A DNA stretch of 64,000 nt from Polynucleobacter acidiphobus (GCF_003065385.1 NZ_CP023277.1:1204829-1268828), one strand, 5' to 3'. Positions 8,981 through 17,703 are shown, numbered from the stretch's first letter. Notes: a model not told the origin generated them from the letters alone. Program-made: numbers and translations.

Positions 8981-9685
8981 TTATTTAGTTGCTTCGCGAA
9001 CCAGGTCATCATGGGGCACATGACGCACGTCCGAACCCTTCACAATATAGATCACAAACTCAGCAATATTCTTTGCATGATCGCCAATTCGCTCAATTGC
9101 TTTTGCAATAAATAGTAGATCCAACCCCGTCGATGTCATCTTTGGATCTTCAACCATATAAGTAATGAGCTTACGCACAAAACCCCTGAACTCTTCATCG
9201 ATCTGCTTATCATCTTCCACTACCTTGGCAGCACCTACCGCATCAAGACGAGCAAAACAATCAAGCGACTGTCTTAGAAGATCAATTGCCATTTGGCCAG
9301 AGAGTTTGATTTCAGCAACATTAATCTTGTAATTAGCTGACTGCTCGATAATAGACTTCGAACGCTTTGCTACTCGCTCAGCCTCATCACCGGCACGCTC
9401 TAAATTAGTGATTGCCTTTGATATCGCCATCACCAATCGTAAGTCGCGGGCAGTTGGTTGGCGTCGAGCTATGACTTCTGCACACTCAGAGTCAATCTCA
9501 ATCTCTAAAGCGTTGACTGATTTCTCACGATCAATAACCTGATTGCATAAATCAAGATTGGTCTCAGAGAAGCCGCGCATCGCTACTTCAATTTGCGATT
9601 CCACTAAACCACCCATTTGCAGCAACTTACTGCATAGCGAATTTAAGTCTTCATCAAATTGTGATGAGAGATGGCGGTCGATCAT
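8981..9685 (-). CDS. phoU: Phosphate signalling protein PhoU
   Basis: A 234-residue all-helical protein with two PhoU repeats, each a three-helix bundle with an acidic metal-binding motif (for example NLERAGDEAERVAKR near 92-106 and AIERIGDHAKNIAEF near 190-204). PhoU links the Pst transporter to PhoR and keeps the regulon off when phosphate is plentiful. It lies between pstB (12 bases upstream) and phoB, an arrangement in which the whole signalling path is encoded by one transcript. Confidence 0.95.
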   Translation of the reverse strand: MIDRHLSSQFDEDLNSLCSKLLQMGGLVESQIEVAMRGFSETNLDLCNQVIDREKSVNALEIEIDSECAEVIARRQPTARDLRLVMAISKAITNLERAGDEAERVAKRSKSIIEQSANYKINVAEIKLSGQMAIDLLRQSLDCFARLDAVGAAKVVEDDKQIDEEFRGFVRKLITYMVEDPKMTSTGLDLLFIAKAIERIGDHAKNIAEFVIYIVKGSDVRHVPHDDLVREATK

Positions 9686-9697
9686 AGTGTCTCCTAA

Positions 9698-10543
9698 TTA
9701 ACCAAAGCGTCCGGTGATGTAGTCTTCGGTTTCTTTCTTAGCGGGTTTAATAAAGATTTGGTCGGTCTTGCCGTATTCGATCAACTCACCAAGGTACATA
9801 TACGCAGTGAAATCCGATACACGGGCAGCCTGTTGCATATTATGGGTCACGATCGCAATCGTGTAATCCTTCTTGAGCTCATTGATCAACTCTTCGATCT
9901 TGGCGGTCGAAATTGGATCTAAAGCGGAGGTGGGCTCGTCCAACAGCAAAATGGATGGCTTGACCGCTACGCCGCGGGCAATACAGAGACGCTGCTGCTG
10001 GCCACCAGAGAGCGATAAACCACTCTGATTGAGCTTGTCTTTGGCTTCAGTCCAAAGAGCCGCCTTATTTAAGGCCCACTCGACACGCTCATCCATTTCA
10101 GCTTTAGAAAGGCGCTCGTATAAGCGCACACCAAAGGCAATGTTCTCATAAATGGACATTGGAAATGGCGTTGGCTTTTGGAAGACCATACCAATGCGTG
10201 AGCGGAGCAAGTTAACGTCCTTGCCCTTTTCAAGAATATTCTCACCGTAGAAATTGATCTCGCCCTCAGCACGCTGGCCTGGATAGAGGTCATACATGCG
10301 ATTTAAGGTGCGCAATAAGGTCGATTTACCACAACCGGATGGCCCAATAAAGGCCGTCACCCGACGCTCCAAAATATCAAGGTTGATATTCTTGAGGCCC
10401 TGAAAGCTTCCATAGAAGAAGTTCAGATTTTTAATCTGCAGTGCATTAACCGCTGCGGCCTCGTTAGCTTGTGCGATCTGCCCAGCTTCCGTACCGGACT
10501 GATTAATATCCGAATGAAACATCGATTTCATAGTAGTTGTCAT
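9698..10543 (-). CDS. pstB: Phosphate ABC transporter ATPase
   Basis: A 281-residue ABC ATPase with Walker [10 protein letters not shown], the signature LSGGQQQRL and Walker [14 protein letters not shown]; the spacing and [15 protein letters not shown] are characteristic of PstB. About 30 residues precede the usual PstB start. It energises high-affinity phosphate import through PstA and PstC. The start overlaps the pstA stop by four bases (ATGA type), indicating translational coupling. Confidence 0.96.
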   Translation of the reverse strand: MTTTMKSMFHSDINQSGTEAGQIAQANEAAAVNALQIKNLNFFYGSFQGLKNINLDILERRVTAFIGPSGCGKSTLLRTLNRMYDLYPGQRAEGEINFYGENILEKGKDVNLLRSRIGMVFQKPTPFPMSIYENIAFGVRLYERLSKAEMDERVEWALNKAALWTEAKDKLNQSGLSLSGGQQQRLCIARGVAVKPSILLLDEPTSALDPISTAKIEELINELKKDYTIAIVTHNMQQAARVSDFTAYMYLGELIEYGKTDQIFIKPAKKETEDYITGRFG

Positions 10544-11403
10544 ACGCTTACCTTTTCACGCAATAATACGCGGGCTAGAATGTTTAAACCTAAAACTGTG
10601 AATGTAATTAAGAGTGCGCCACCCCAAGCCAAATGAACCCAATTATCATAGGGGCTCATCGCAAATTGGAAAATCATTACTGGCAAGTTTGCCATTGGGC
10701 CGTTCATATTGGTTGAGAAGAACTGATTATTAAGGGCTGTAAAGAGCAATGGTGCTGTTTCGCCACTTACACGCGCGATCGCCAACAACACACCCGTGAT
10801 CACACCACTCTTCGCCGCGCGCAAGACCACGCTCATTGAGACCTTCCACTTCGGCGCACCTAATGCGAATGCTGCTTCACGGAGTGTGGTGGGCACCAAT
10901 TTCAACATGTTTTCAGTGGTACGAACAACTACTGGGATTGCAATCAGCGAAAGTGCCACAGTTCCAGCCCAGCCCGAAAAATGCTTCACGTTATACACAA
11001 TGATTGCGTAGACAAAGAGGCCAATCACAATCGAAGGGGCTGACAGCATAATATCGGTCACAAAACGGGTGACCTCAGAGAACTTGTTATTCTCGCCATA
11101 TTCTGACAAGTAAATACCCGCCAAGATTCCAATCGGCGTACTAAAGAATGCGCAGAAAAATACCATCATCAAACTACCGACGATTGCATTAGATAGTCCA
11201 CCCCCGGGAGTTCCGGGAGCGGGAGAAATTTGTAAGAATAAAGACGGGCTAATTGCTGCAAAGCCTTTCCATAACAAAATTGCCAAGATCCAAAGCAAGA
11301 ACACCATTCCGATGGACATGGCCACCATTGAAAAGGTCAAGCCAAAAGCATTTGCTCGCTTACGCTTAGCAAATAAAGAAGGGTCGCGAGTGCTGGTGCT
11401 CAT
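10540..11403 (-). CDS. pstA: Phosphate ABC transporter permease PstA
   Basis: A 287-residue inner-membrane permease with about six membrane segments and the EAA loop typical of binding-protein-dependent permeases ([14 protein letters not shown], about 175-188). It pairs with PstC to form the phosphate channel. The start ATG touches the last base of pstC and its stop overlaps pstB, so pstC-pstA-pstB are translated as a tightly coupled set. Confidence 0.95.
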   Translation of the reverse strand: MSTSTRDPSLFAKRKRANAFGLTFSMVAMSIGMVFLLWILAILLWKGFAAISPSLFLQISPAPGTPGGGLSNAIVGSLMMVFFCAFFSTPIGILAGIYLSEYGENNKFSEVTRFVTDIMLSAPSIVIGLFVYAIIVYNVKHFSGWAGTVALSLIAIPVVVRTTENMLKLVPTTLREAAFALGAPKWKVSMSVVLRAAKSGVITGVLLAIARVSGETAPLLFTALNNQFFSTNMNGPMANLPVMIFQFAMSPYDNWVHLAWGGALLITFTVLGLNILARVLLREKVSV

Positions 11404-12389
11404 TAGGTCTTCGCTCCTTGATTCGCTTCCATGCGCATTAACATAATTTTCGCCAAGGTTAGAACAACAAATGTGATGACAAATAAGGCTAGGCCAAGGG
11501 CAAATAGTGAGGAATAATGCAGGCCGACTTCTGCCTCGCCGAACTCATTGGCTAAGGTTGACGCGATCGAGTTTCCAGGAGCAAATAGTGAAGGGGAAAT
11601 CTTATGTGCATTACCAATGACGAAGGTAACTGCCATGGTCTCACCTAAGGCGCGTCCCAAGCCCAACATAATTCCGCCAATCACACCAGTCTTCGTGTAT
11701 GGCAATACTACATTCTTAACCACCTCCCAGGTGGTACAGCCAATCCCGTATGCAGACTCTTTAAGAACCGGTGGAACGATCTCAAACACATCGCGCATCA
11801 CCGAAGCAATGAATGGTAGAACCATCATTGCCAGAATTAATCCAGCGCACAAAATACCAATTCCATTAAAAGCGCCTGAGAACAAAATACCAAGTCCCGG
11901 TATCTGACCCAAGGTCGCAGCTAACGCAGGCTGAATGTACTCAGCAAATAAAGGTGCAAAAATGAATAGGCCGAACATACCGTAAATAATCGATGGTACG
12001 GCAGCCAAAATCTCAACCGCGGTTCCAAGAGGACGCTTCAAAATCGTTGGGCACATCTCAGTTAGAAAGACGGCGATTCCAAAGCTTAAGGGGACCGCAA
12101 TTAACAAGGCAATCACGGAAGTAATAATTGTTCCGTAAATTGCAATTAATCCACCAAACTCACCGTTAATGATGTCCCATTCAACATTAGTGAAGAATCC
12201 AAAACCAAATTTACTTAAAGCAGGCGCAGCATTAAAAATCAATGAAGCGATGATGCCAAGTAAGGTCAGAAGAACAGAAAGTGCAAAAAACTGAGTGGCA
12301 AATTTAAAAAGTTGATCTAAGAAACGTTGCCGTTTTGCAATACTCAAAACTGAATCACTTACCGCATTAGTATTCAATACTGCTTCCAT
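11403..12389 (-). CDS. pstC: Phosphate ABC transporter permease PstC
   Basis: A 328-residue permease with about six membrane segments after a hydrophilic N-terminus of roughly 30 residues. The EAA loop is [17 protein letters not shown] (about 207-223). It is the larger of the two Pst permeases. It begins 71 bases after pstS, with a strong hairpin in that gap, as expected where the binding protein must be made in excess over the membrane parts. Confidence 0.95.
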   Translation of the reverse strand: MEAVLNTNAVSDSVLSIAKRQRFLDQLFKFATQFFALSVLLTLLGIIASLIFNAAPALSKFGFGFFTNVEWDIINGEFGGLIAIYGTIITSVIALLIAVPLSFGIAVFLTEMCPTILKRPLGTAVEILAAVPSIIYGMFGLFIFAPLFAEYIQPALAATLGQIPGLGILFSGAFNGIGILCAGLILAMMVLPFIASVMRDVFEIVPPVLKESAYGIGCTTWEVVKNVVLPYTKTGVIGGIMLGLGRALGETMAVTFVIGNAHKISPSLFAPGNSIASTLANEFGEAEVGLHYSSLFALGLALFVITFVVLTLAKIMLMRMEANQGAKT

Positions 12390-12411
12390 GAATTAAACCT
12401 TTTCTGACAAA

Positions 12412-12438
12412 ATCAGCCCCAGATAAACCGGGGCTGAT
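12412..12438 (-). terminator. Hairpin in the pstS-pstC gap (partial terminator or 3' stabiliser)
   Basis: A perfect 9-base inverted repeat, ATCAGCCCC (12412-12420) and GGGGCTGAT (12430-12438), with a 9-base loop lies directly after pstS. On the minus strand only a short TTT follows, so termination should be leaky. It can explain high PstS and lower PstCAB-PhoU-PhoBR output from one operon. Confidence 0.65.
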
Positions 12439-12460
12439 CTTAAGATAGTTAATAACGGAA

Positions 12461-13498
12461 TTACTTGGTATTAATTTGATTCCAAACGTTCTTACGAATG
12501 AAGTCGGTTGTTGCGTTTGGCATGCCAACATAGTCCAACTCAGCGGCCATCTTATTACCCTCTTTGAAGGCGAAGTCAAAGAACTTAATTACTTCAGCAG
12601 AGCGAGCCTTGTTTGCTGGATCTTTGTACATGAGGATGAATGAAGCACCAGTGATTGGCCATGATGTTGCACCAGGCGCATTGGTAATAAAGGTTCCCAT
12701 ACCAGGAATCTTCGCCCAATCTGTACCAGCAGCTGCAGCAGCAAAGGTTAGGTCATCCGGCTGGACAAATTGACCGGCTTGGTTACGCAACTGAACGTGG
12801 GTCATATTGTTCTTCTTGGCGTACGCATACTCAACATAGCCAATCGAGTTCTTCACACGTGATACGTTCGCAGCAACACCTTCGTTACCCTTACCACCAA
12901 CCGATGAAGCAGCAGGCCACTTCACAGCAGCACCAGCACCAACAGCCGATTTCCAGTCTGCGCTTACTTTAGCCAAGTAGTCAGTGAAAATTGCAGTAGT
13001 ACCAGATCCGTCTGCACGGTGAACTACGGTAATCTCACCAGCAGGAATCTTCACGCCTGGGTTCAGATCAGCAATGCGCTTGTCATTGAAGTTGGTGATC
13101 TTGCCCTGGAAAATATCAGCCAAGGTTTGACCGTCTAAACGAATTTGGCCTGGCTTGATACCGTCTAAGTTAATGATTGGCACTACACCGCCAATAATTG
13201 CGGGGAACTGAACCAATCCATCGGCCTGTAGATCCTCAAACTTCACTGGGTTATCAGTTGCACCAAAGTCTACAGTCTTGGCTTTAATTTGTTTGATACC
13301 GCCTGAGGAACCAATTGATTGGTAGTTCAAACTAACACCAGTACGGGCTTTATAAGCTTCAGCCCACTTGGCATAAATAGGGAATGGGAAACTAGCGCCA
13401 GCGCCAGTAATTTCCTGTGCAAAGGCTGCAGGAGCAAAACCAGCGGTGGTCATGGAAAGAGCCGCTACTGCTAGGGCTTTTTTCAAGGTAATCGTCAT
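12461..13498 (-). CDS. pstS: Periplasmic phosphate-binding protein
   Basis: A 345-residue exported binding protein. A signal peptide of about 27 residues ends at AFA-Q. The mature protein starts with ITGAGASFPFPIYAKW, the phosphate-binding loop, and the ADGSGTT segment in the middle is the second phosphate-binding motif of PstS. It is the first gene of the pstSCAB-phoU-phoBR operon, with AAGGAAG as ribosome binding site and a Pho box 58 bases upstream of its start. It captures phosphate for PstCAB. Confidence 0.96.
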   Translation of the reverse strand: MTITLKKALAVAALSMTTAGFAPAAFAQEITGAGASFPFPIYAKWAEAYKARTGVSLNYQSIGSSGGIKQIKAKTVDFGATDNPVKFEDLQADGLVQFPAIIGGVVPIINLDGIKPGQIRLDGQTLADIFQGKITNFNDKRIADLNPGVKIPAGEITVVHRADGSGTTAIFTDYLAKVSADWKSAVGAGAAVKWPAASSVGGKGNEGVAANVSRVKNSIGYVEYAYAKKNNMTHVQLRNQAGQFVQPDDLTFAAAAAGTDWAKIPGMGTFITNAPGATSWPITGASFILMYKDPANKARSAEVIKFFDFAFKEGNKMAAELDYVGMPNATTDFIRKNVWNQINTK

Positions 13499-13539
13499 TT
13501 ATCTTCCTTTAAATGGTTCTCGCACGTCGCGATAGCTGA

Positions 13540-13573
13540 ACGATAAATAGGAAATATGACGCTTTAATGACAA
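13540..13573 (-). promoter_or_regulatory. Pho-box promoter of the pst-pho operon
   Basis: On the minus strand TTGTCAT (13573-13567) and GCGTCAT (13562-13556) are 11 bases apart. After a 10-base gap TATCGT (13545-13540) can act as -10, giving a leader of about 35 bases before pstS. PhoB control of its own operon is the established arrangement. Confidence 0.75.
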
Positions 13574-13651
13574 CTTAGGGCATGGGGAATATAAAAAATC
13601 AATATAAATCAATCGCTTAGGAAATATTTCCTACGAATGACGATATTAATT

Positions 13652-13672
13652 CCCCCTCAGATTTTGAGGGGG
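13652..13672 (-). terminator. Probable terminator after the phasin gene
   Basis: A perfect 8-base inverted repeat, CCCCCTCA (13652-13659) and TGAGGGGG (13665-13672), with a 5-base loop lies ten bases past the phasin stop. The minus-strand tail AATTAATA is AT-rich but not a proper T run, so termination may be incomplete. Confidence 0.5.
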
Positions 13673-13681
13673 AGCACTGGC

Positions 13682-14371
13682 TTATGCTGGATTGCTTGGG
13701 GGATTACCTGCCGCAGGTGCGGCAACCGCCGAACTAGCTGGTACGACCGCAGCCTTCTTTGCAGGAGCCTTCCGGACGGGAGTCTTTTTCTTTACCGCAG
13801 GAGACTGCCGGGGTACTAATTTCTTGGTAGGCGCCCTTTTCTTGCTAGCCACCTTGGATTGAACGGTTTTGCTCGCCTTCTTTGCCACACTTTCAATGTT
13901 CTTTTCAGCAAGTTCGACCGCATCGGCAACAGCTTTACGTCCTTCCTTGAATACTTTGGCGCCAGCGTCTGACACCTCACGAACGACCTTGGCAAGCTTC
14001 TCACCACCCATGGGGATCTTCTTATCGGCCTCTTTAATCCAATCGCTAATGGCATCGCGTGCACGATCAAAGTGCTTCTCTGCCCCATCGGCTGCCTCAG
14101 TACCAATATCTTTGAGGATTGCTTTTACCTTCTTCTGATAAACGCTCATTCGCTTAGCCGCATCATCAGCAGCCTTCTTCTGCATGGCCTGTAACTTCGT
14201 GACATCCTTTTGCGCTGCCGTTTTGGCTGCTTCCATGGCTTGCTGCATGTTGTAGCGCAACTCCGCAGCATGATGCTCGCTTAGCTGCTTGGCAGCATCA
14301 AGTAACTTGTGTGAGAGAGTAAAGAGTTCTTTCGCTTTGGCTTTCTTTGCGGCTTCAGACGGCTTTTTCAT
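13682..14371 (-). CDS. Phasin-like protein with histone H1-like Lys/Ala/Pro tail
   Basis: A 229-residue protein. Residues about 1-160 are amphipathic helix rich in Ala, Lys, Glu and Gln, of the kind seen in phasins that coat storage granules. Residues about 165-229 form a strongly basic tail with repeated KKAP/RKAPAKKA motifs like histone H1 or the PhaF/PhaM tails, which bind DNA and tether granules to the nucleoid. It sits directly upstream of pstS, on the same strand, separated by a hairpin. Because ppk, ppx and ppk2 are nearby, it could associate with polyphosphate rather than PHA granules. No strong Pho box faces it. The assignment is from composition and architecture only. Confidence 0.65.
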   Translation of the reverse strand: MKKPSEAAKKAKAKELFTLSHKLLDAAKQLSEHHAAELRYNMQQAMEAAKTAAQKDVTKLQAMQKKAADDAAKRMSVYQKKVKAILKDIGTEAADGAEKHFDRARDAISDWIKEADKKIPMGGEKLAKVVREVSDAGAKVFKEGRKAVADAVELAEKNIESVAKKASKTVQSKVASKKRAPTKKLVPRQSPAVKKKTPVRKAPAKKAAVVPASSAVAAPAAGNPPSNPA

Positions 14372-14452
14372 TCCAGACCTCGGGACAATTTAAGGAAACC
14401 CAGTCTACCAAAGCAATATGACAATAAATTGCTGCGCTGCACAATCATTGGG

Positions 14453-14497
14453 CTGTCATGAACCTGACATGAAACGGTCACAGAGTAAATTCATAAT
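14453..14497 (+). promoter_or_regulatory. Three-unit Pho-box promoter of small RNA 1
   Basis: Units CTGTCAT (14453), CTGACAT (14464) and CGGTCAC (14475) follow an exact 11-base period. A 10-base gap leads to CATAAT (14492-14497), a good -10. No coding frame follows; instead a terminator appears about 30 bases after the -10. The -10 lies inside a small inverted repeat, ATTCAT/ATGAAT (14489-14501). Confidence 0.75.
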
Positions 14498-14503
14498 GAA
14501 TGC

Positions 14504-14550
14504 ACTCCCTGAAAGTTGTTATCACCGCCCCGAGTGGGCGGTCTTTTTTT
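14504..14550 (+). ncRNA. Predicted PhoB-activated small RNA 1 (about 47 nt)
   Basis: Start is placed seven bases after the -10. The transcript would open with ACTCCCT, contain GTTGTT at 14516-14521, and end in the hairpin CCGCCC/GGGCGG followed by TCTTTTTTT. It has no start codon with a ribosome binding site. The next plus-strand gene begins about 240 bases further on and an oppositely oriented gene lies between, so this is not a leader. A second locus at 23299-23344 has the same promoter geometry, the same CTCCCT and GTTGTT, and the same hairpin. CTCCCT could pair with AGGGAG-type ribosome binding sites. No known RNA family is recognised; this is a prediction. Confidence 0.6.
14524..14550 (+). 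terminator. Rho-independent terminator of small RNA 1
   Basis: ACCGCCC (14524-14530) pairs with GGGCGGT (14536-14542) around a 5-base loop and is followed by CTTTTTTT. On the minus strand there is no T run, so the signal is directional and belongs to the plus-strand transcript rather than to the convergent small gene ending at 14549. Confidence 0.85.
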
Positions 14551-14755
14551 AAGAGGCGAGGTTTTGATCGACTTGACTGCACAGCACATCCCCGTAACTA
14601 CACAAAATGCAGCAATCATTTTTACTAACGCCATAGGGACGATGGCAATGCGCACATTGATGAAATTGCTTACTATCGCTGGTATCGACCGAGATAACTT
14701 CGGTTGCTTGGCAGTGGGGACACGTTAGCGTTGCTTGCATGAATTGATTCATCAT
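14549..14755 (-). CDS. Small zinc-ribbon-like protein
   Basis: A 68-residue cysteine-rich protein. CPHC (13-16) and CAHC (34-37) form a typical zinc ribbon, followed by NDCCILCSYG, resembling the GDCCxFCSYG tail I recall from small uncharacterised betaproteobacterial proteins. Two adjacent start codons exist (14755 and 14752); AGGAAA lies upstream. Its stop touches the end of the small RNA 1 terminator on the other strand. Function is unknown; metal binding is inferred from the cysteine pattern. Confidence 0.7.
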   Translation of the reverse strand: MMNQFMQATLTCPHCQATEVISVDTSDSKQFHQCAHCHRPYGVSKNDCCILCSYGDVLCSQVDQNLAS

Positions 14756-14791
14756 TACCGTGCGATTTTCCTGTGGAATTATTTCAATCTG

Positions 14792-15742
14792 ATGAAATCA
14801 ATGAAAAATAATCTGCGTTATATTCTGACCACCGCTCTCCTTAGCGTTGCTTGCCTGACTCTAGCGCCAGCTAACGCTAATCCAATTCGATTTGTGACGC
14901 TTGGTGACATGCCCTATCGCTCTGCCGACGAAGCTGCGTTTATCAATCTCATCACTGAAATCAATCAGACCAATCCCGCATTCACGATCTTTGTCGGTGA
15001 TACTAAAAGTGGTGGTTCGCCCTGCACCAATGCCTATCTTGAATCCATCTGGAAATCCTTCAATCGCTTTGAGAACCCATTAATTTATACGCCTGGTGAT
15101 AACGAATGGACCGATTGCCATCGCCCGTCAGCTGGTTCATTTAATCCAGAGGAGCGCTTGCAATTTATTCGAGAGTTGTATTTTCCGAATAACAACAGCT
15201 TGGGGAAAAAGCCTCTGCGCCTAATTCGGCAAGCAGATATTGATCCGGCACATAAACTCTTTGTCGAGAATGCCTACTGGGTCAGTGGCGCCACTCTCTT
15301 TGCGACAGTGCACGTGGTTGGCTCAAACAATAATTTTGAGAATGCAAGTGAATACGCCATGCGCAATCGCGCTAATCTTGCTTGGCTTGATTATGTTGTT
15401 AAAGTTGCACAGGAGCGTGCACTCGATCATCTGGTAATTGCGATGCAAGCAGATTTATTTTATTCCCCTGAGCAAGCAAGTTCATCAAAAAGTGGGTTAC
15501 GCGATACGATTGCCCGTCTCAATCAACTCTTATCGCAATGGAATAAACCCGCGTTGGTAATCCATGGCGATAGCCATCAACTCATCATTGATCAGCCCTT
15601 CAAACACCCGGGTACGAAACGCGTTATTGAGCGTGCCTATCGAATACAAGTGATGGGTGATCATCAAGTTGAAGCGCTTGAAATCACCATCGATTCAGGT
15701 AAGCGCAGCCCCTTTAGTTTTCGTCCACTGGTGATTCGTTAG
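14792..15742 (+). CDS. Exported calcineurin-like metallophosphoesterase
   Basis: The start at 14792 (316 residues) or 14801 is preferred because it places a clean signal peptide at the N-terminus: KNNLRYILTTALL followed by cleavage near ANA-NP. Recognisable metallophosphoesterase motifs are GDMPY in place of the usual D-x-H, VGDTK, GDNEWTDC in place of GNHE/D, and HGDSH near the C-terminus. It probably hydrolyses phosphate esters in the periplasm. The changed metal motifs define a divergent subfamily, so the substrate is uncertain. It converges with phoX, three bases apart, and is divergent from the zinc-ribbon gene. No Pho box is seen upstream. Confidence 0.75.
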   Translation: MKSMKNNLRYILTTALLSVACLTLAPANANPIRFVTLGDMPYRSADEAAFINLITEINQTNPAFTIFVGDTKSGGSPCTNAYLESIWKSFNRFENPLIYTPGDNEWTDCHRPSAGSFNPEERLQFIRELYFPNNNSLGKKPLRLIRQADIDPAHKLFVENAYWVSGATLFATVHVVGSNNNFENASEYAMRNRANLAWLDYVVKVAQERALDHLVIAMQADLFYSPEQASSSKSGLRDTIARLNQLLSQWNKPALVIHGDSHQLIIDQPFKHPGTKRVIERAYRIQVMGDHQVEALEITIDSGKRSPFSFRPLVIR

Positions 15743-15745
15743 CGA

Positions 15746-17644
15746 CTATGCTCCGACGGGCTTGCCGTCCTCGCGCCAAATCACAATCGTTGCTGAACGT
15801 GGTCGCGAGAACAACTTGCGATCCGGCCAGTCACTAAATGCTTTTGGCTTATCGGGATTACTGCGCTCACTCGGACTCTCGCCAGGGTGTTGAATATTGA
15901 CAAACATCGTTTTGTAATCCGGTGTTAGATCGACGCCAGTCACCTCAGAGCCATTTGGACCAATTAGAAAACGCCTAAACTCGCGCGTCACCGGGTCTGC
16001 AGCAAACATCATATTGTTGGTAATCCGTGCATAGGCGCCCTTCCCAAGAGCTCCAGAAGAGATATCGGTCTGAGTCCATAAGATACCGCGTTGATCAAAC
16101 CACAAACCATCGGGTGAGCCAAACACATCCCCCCGAATGTTCCCTTTTAAGTTGGGGTCGGTGTTATCAGGGTCACCTGCCAAGACAAAGATCTCCCAAT
16201 CGAATCGATCATTCGCTGCGTCCTGCTGACGTGGCCGCCAGCGGATGATGTGCCCCATCAAATTATTCGCACGGGGACTAGCAGCATTAACAGGAAACTC
16301 TTTGCCACGCTGATTGTTGTTGGTCAGTGCTACATAAACATCTTTCGCGGTTGGATGAACCGCTACCCACTCCGGGCGATCCAAAGGAGTTGCTTTCACC
16401 TGATCAGCCGCTAAACGTGTTTCAACCAAGATGTATGCTTGATCGGCAAAACCGTTCTCTGGAGTTAAGCCATTTTGCCCAAATACCAAAGGAATCCATC
16501 GACCTTCCCCATTATCAGAAAACTGTGCAACCGATAAGGTGCCTTCATCGAGAAGTGTGCGATTAAGCTCGGGTTGATTGGGTTGATACTTATTCTTGCT
16601 GACATAGCGATACACATATTCACCGCGCTGATCGTCGCCCATATACACCACCACCCGTCCATCCTTCGCCAAGGTCACTTCAGCACCCTCGTGCTTAAAG
16701 CGCCCTAATGCGGTGCGCTTGATCGGTGCTTGATCGGGATTACGTGGATCAATTTCAACGACCCAACCAAAGCGATTGGGCTCATTGGGATTGAGATCCA
16801 CGTTAAAGCGCTCATCAAACTCTTCCCAGCGGTATCCAAAGCCTTTAGCATTAATACCAATGCGCTGTTCTTCCTTGGATACCTTCCCCTTCTTCACAAA
16901 GTATCCGTTAATGTTCTCTTCGCAGGTCAGGTAAGTACCCCATGGCGTTACACCATTTGCGCAATTGTTAATCGTGCCTAAGGCCAAACGACCTTTGGGA
17001 TCGGATGCGGTTTGCAGGTACTGGCTGCCAGCGGCTGGGCCTGAGATAGCGCACGGAGTGTAGCCAGTAATGCGACGGGTATAGGGTCCTGAGACCACTT
17101 GCCAACTTCCCTTCTCATCCTTTTGAATATGTGCAATCGTGACACCATGTGCAGCCTGACTTTTTCTGACCTTCTCCAATGACCAGTTCTTCATGCCATC
17201 TGGATGCAAGAGTCCATCGTCGGTGTATTCGTGATTAACAACCCATAAGCCTTTATTGGAAGAACCTTGATCGGGAAAGAATGCACAACCGTCATGGTGC
17301 ATACCAAATTGTTTGGCTTGCTGCTCAGGTGTATTAATCACATCGTAGGAAATCACCGGAAACTTACCGTTAATTGGATCTCCCCAAGCTGCCAATACTG
17401 CCCAGCGGTATCCTTTGGGAACCACAATACCATCCGTTGCCATGCTAAGTGGGACGGATTCAAAGGTAAACGGTTTGGCTGCGCCCCACACGGATTTTGC
17501 AGTTTGTGCAAATCCAAAATTAGATCCAAAGAGCGCAACTACTGCAGCACTCGATTTCAGAAATAAGCGACGCTGCGATTGCTCGGTAATGGCTTGGGCA
17601 GGATCAAATCGCTGATTAACAATCGGGTTATCGAATTCATTCAT
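15746..17644 (-). CDS. phoX: PhoX-family alkaline phosphatase, Tat-exported
   Basis: A 632-residue DUF839/PhoX phosphatase. The N-terminus has a twin-arginine signal (SQRRLFLKS, Arg25-Arg26) and a hydrophobic segment ending near FAQ, so it is exported folded. The protein contains GSSNKGLWVVNHEYTDD near 126-142, TCEENINGYF and the C-terminal LTPDYKTMFVNIQHPGE typical of the family. PhoX enzymes use calcium and iron and release phosphate from organic esters. A Pho box lies 42 bases upstream of the start. It acts with the neighbouring GDPD and metallophosphoesterase to feed PstS. Confidence 0.92.
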   Translation of the reverse strand: MNEFDNPIVNQRFDPAQAITEQSQRRLFLKSSAAVVALFGSNFGFAQTAKSVWGAAKPFTFESVPLSMATDGIVVPKGYRWAVLAAWGDPINGKFPVISYDVINTPEQQAKQFGMHHDGCAFFPDQGSSNKGLWVVNHEYTDDGLLHPDGMKNWSLEKVRKSQAAHGVTIAHIQKDEKGSWQVVSGPYTRRITGYTPCAISGPAAGSQYLQTASDPKGRLALGTINNCANGVTPWGTYLTCEENINGYFVKKGKVSKEEQRIGINAKGFGYRWEEFDERFNVDLNPNEPNRFGWVVEIDPRNPDQAPIKRTALGRFKHEGAEVTLAKDGRVVVYMGDDQRGEYVYRYVSKNKYQPNQPELNRTLLDEGTLSVAQFSDNGEGRWIPLVFGQNGLTPENGFADQAYILVETRLAADQVKATPLDRPEWVAVHPTAKDVYVALTNNNQRGKEFPVNAASPRANNLMGHIIRWRPRQQDAANDRFDWEIFVLAGDPDNTDPNLKGNIRGDVFGSPDGLWFDQRGILWTQTDISSGALGKGAYARITNNMMFAADPVTREFRRFLIGPNGSEVTGVDLTPDYKTMFVNIQHPGESPSERSNPDKPKAFSDWPDRKLFSRPRSATIVIWREDGKPVGA

Positions 17645-17666
17645 GGGTCACCTCGTAGTAAGAATT

Positions 17667-17703
17667 TATATATTCAAACGAATTAATGACAATTTTATGA
17701 ATA
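17667..17703 (-). promoter_or_regulatory. Pho box and AT-rich -10 of phoX
   Basis: On the minus strand TATTCAT (17703-17697), AAAA, then TTGTCAT (17692-17686) match the PhoB box in phase, with the canonical A-rich spacer. TATATA at 17672-17667 can act as -10. The start codon is at 17644. Confidence 0.65.

Noticed and set aside
13619..13632. Perfect 14-base palindrome AGGAAATATTTCCT upstream of pstS
   Set aside because: A few palindromes of this length are expected by chance in 64 kb, and it is AT-rich with no second copy.
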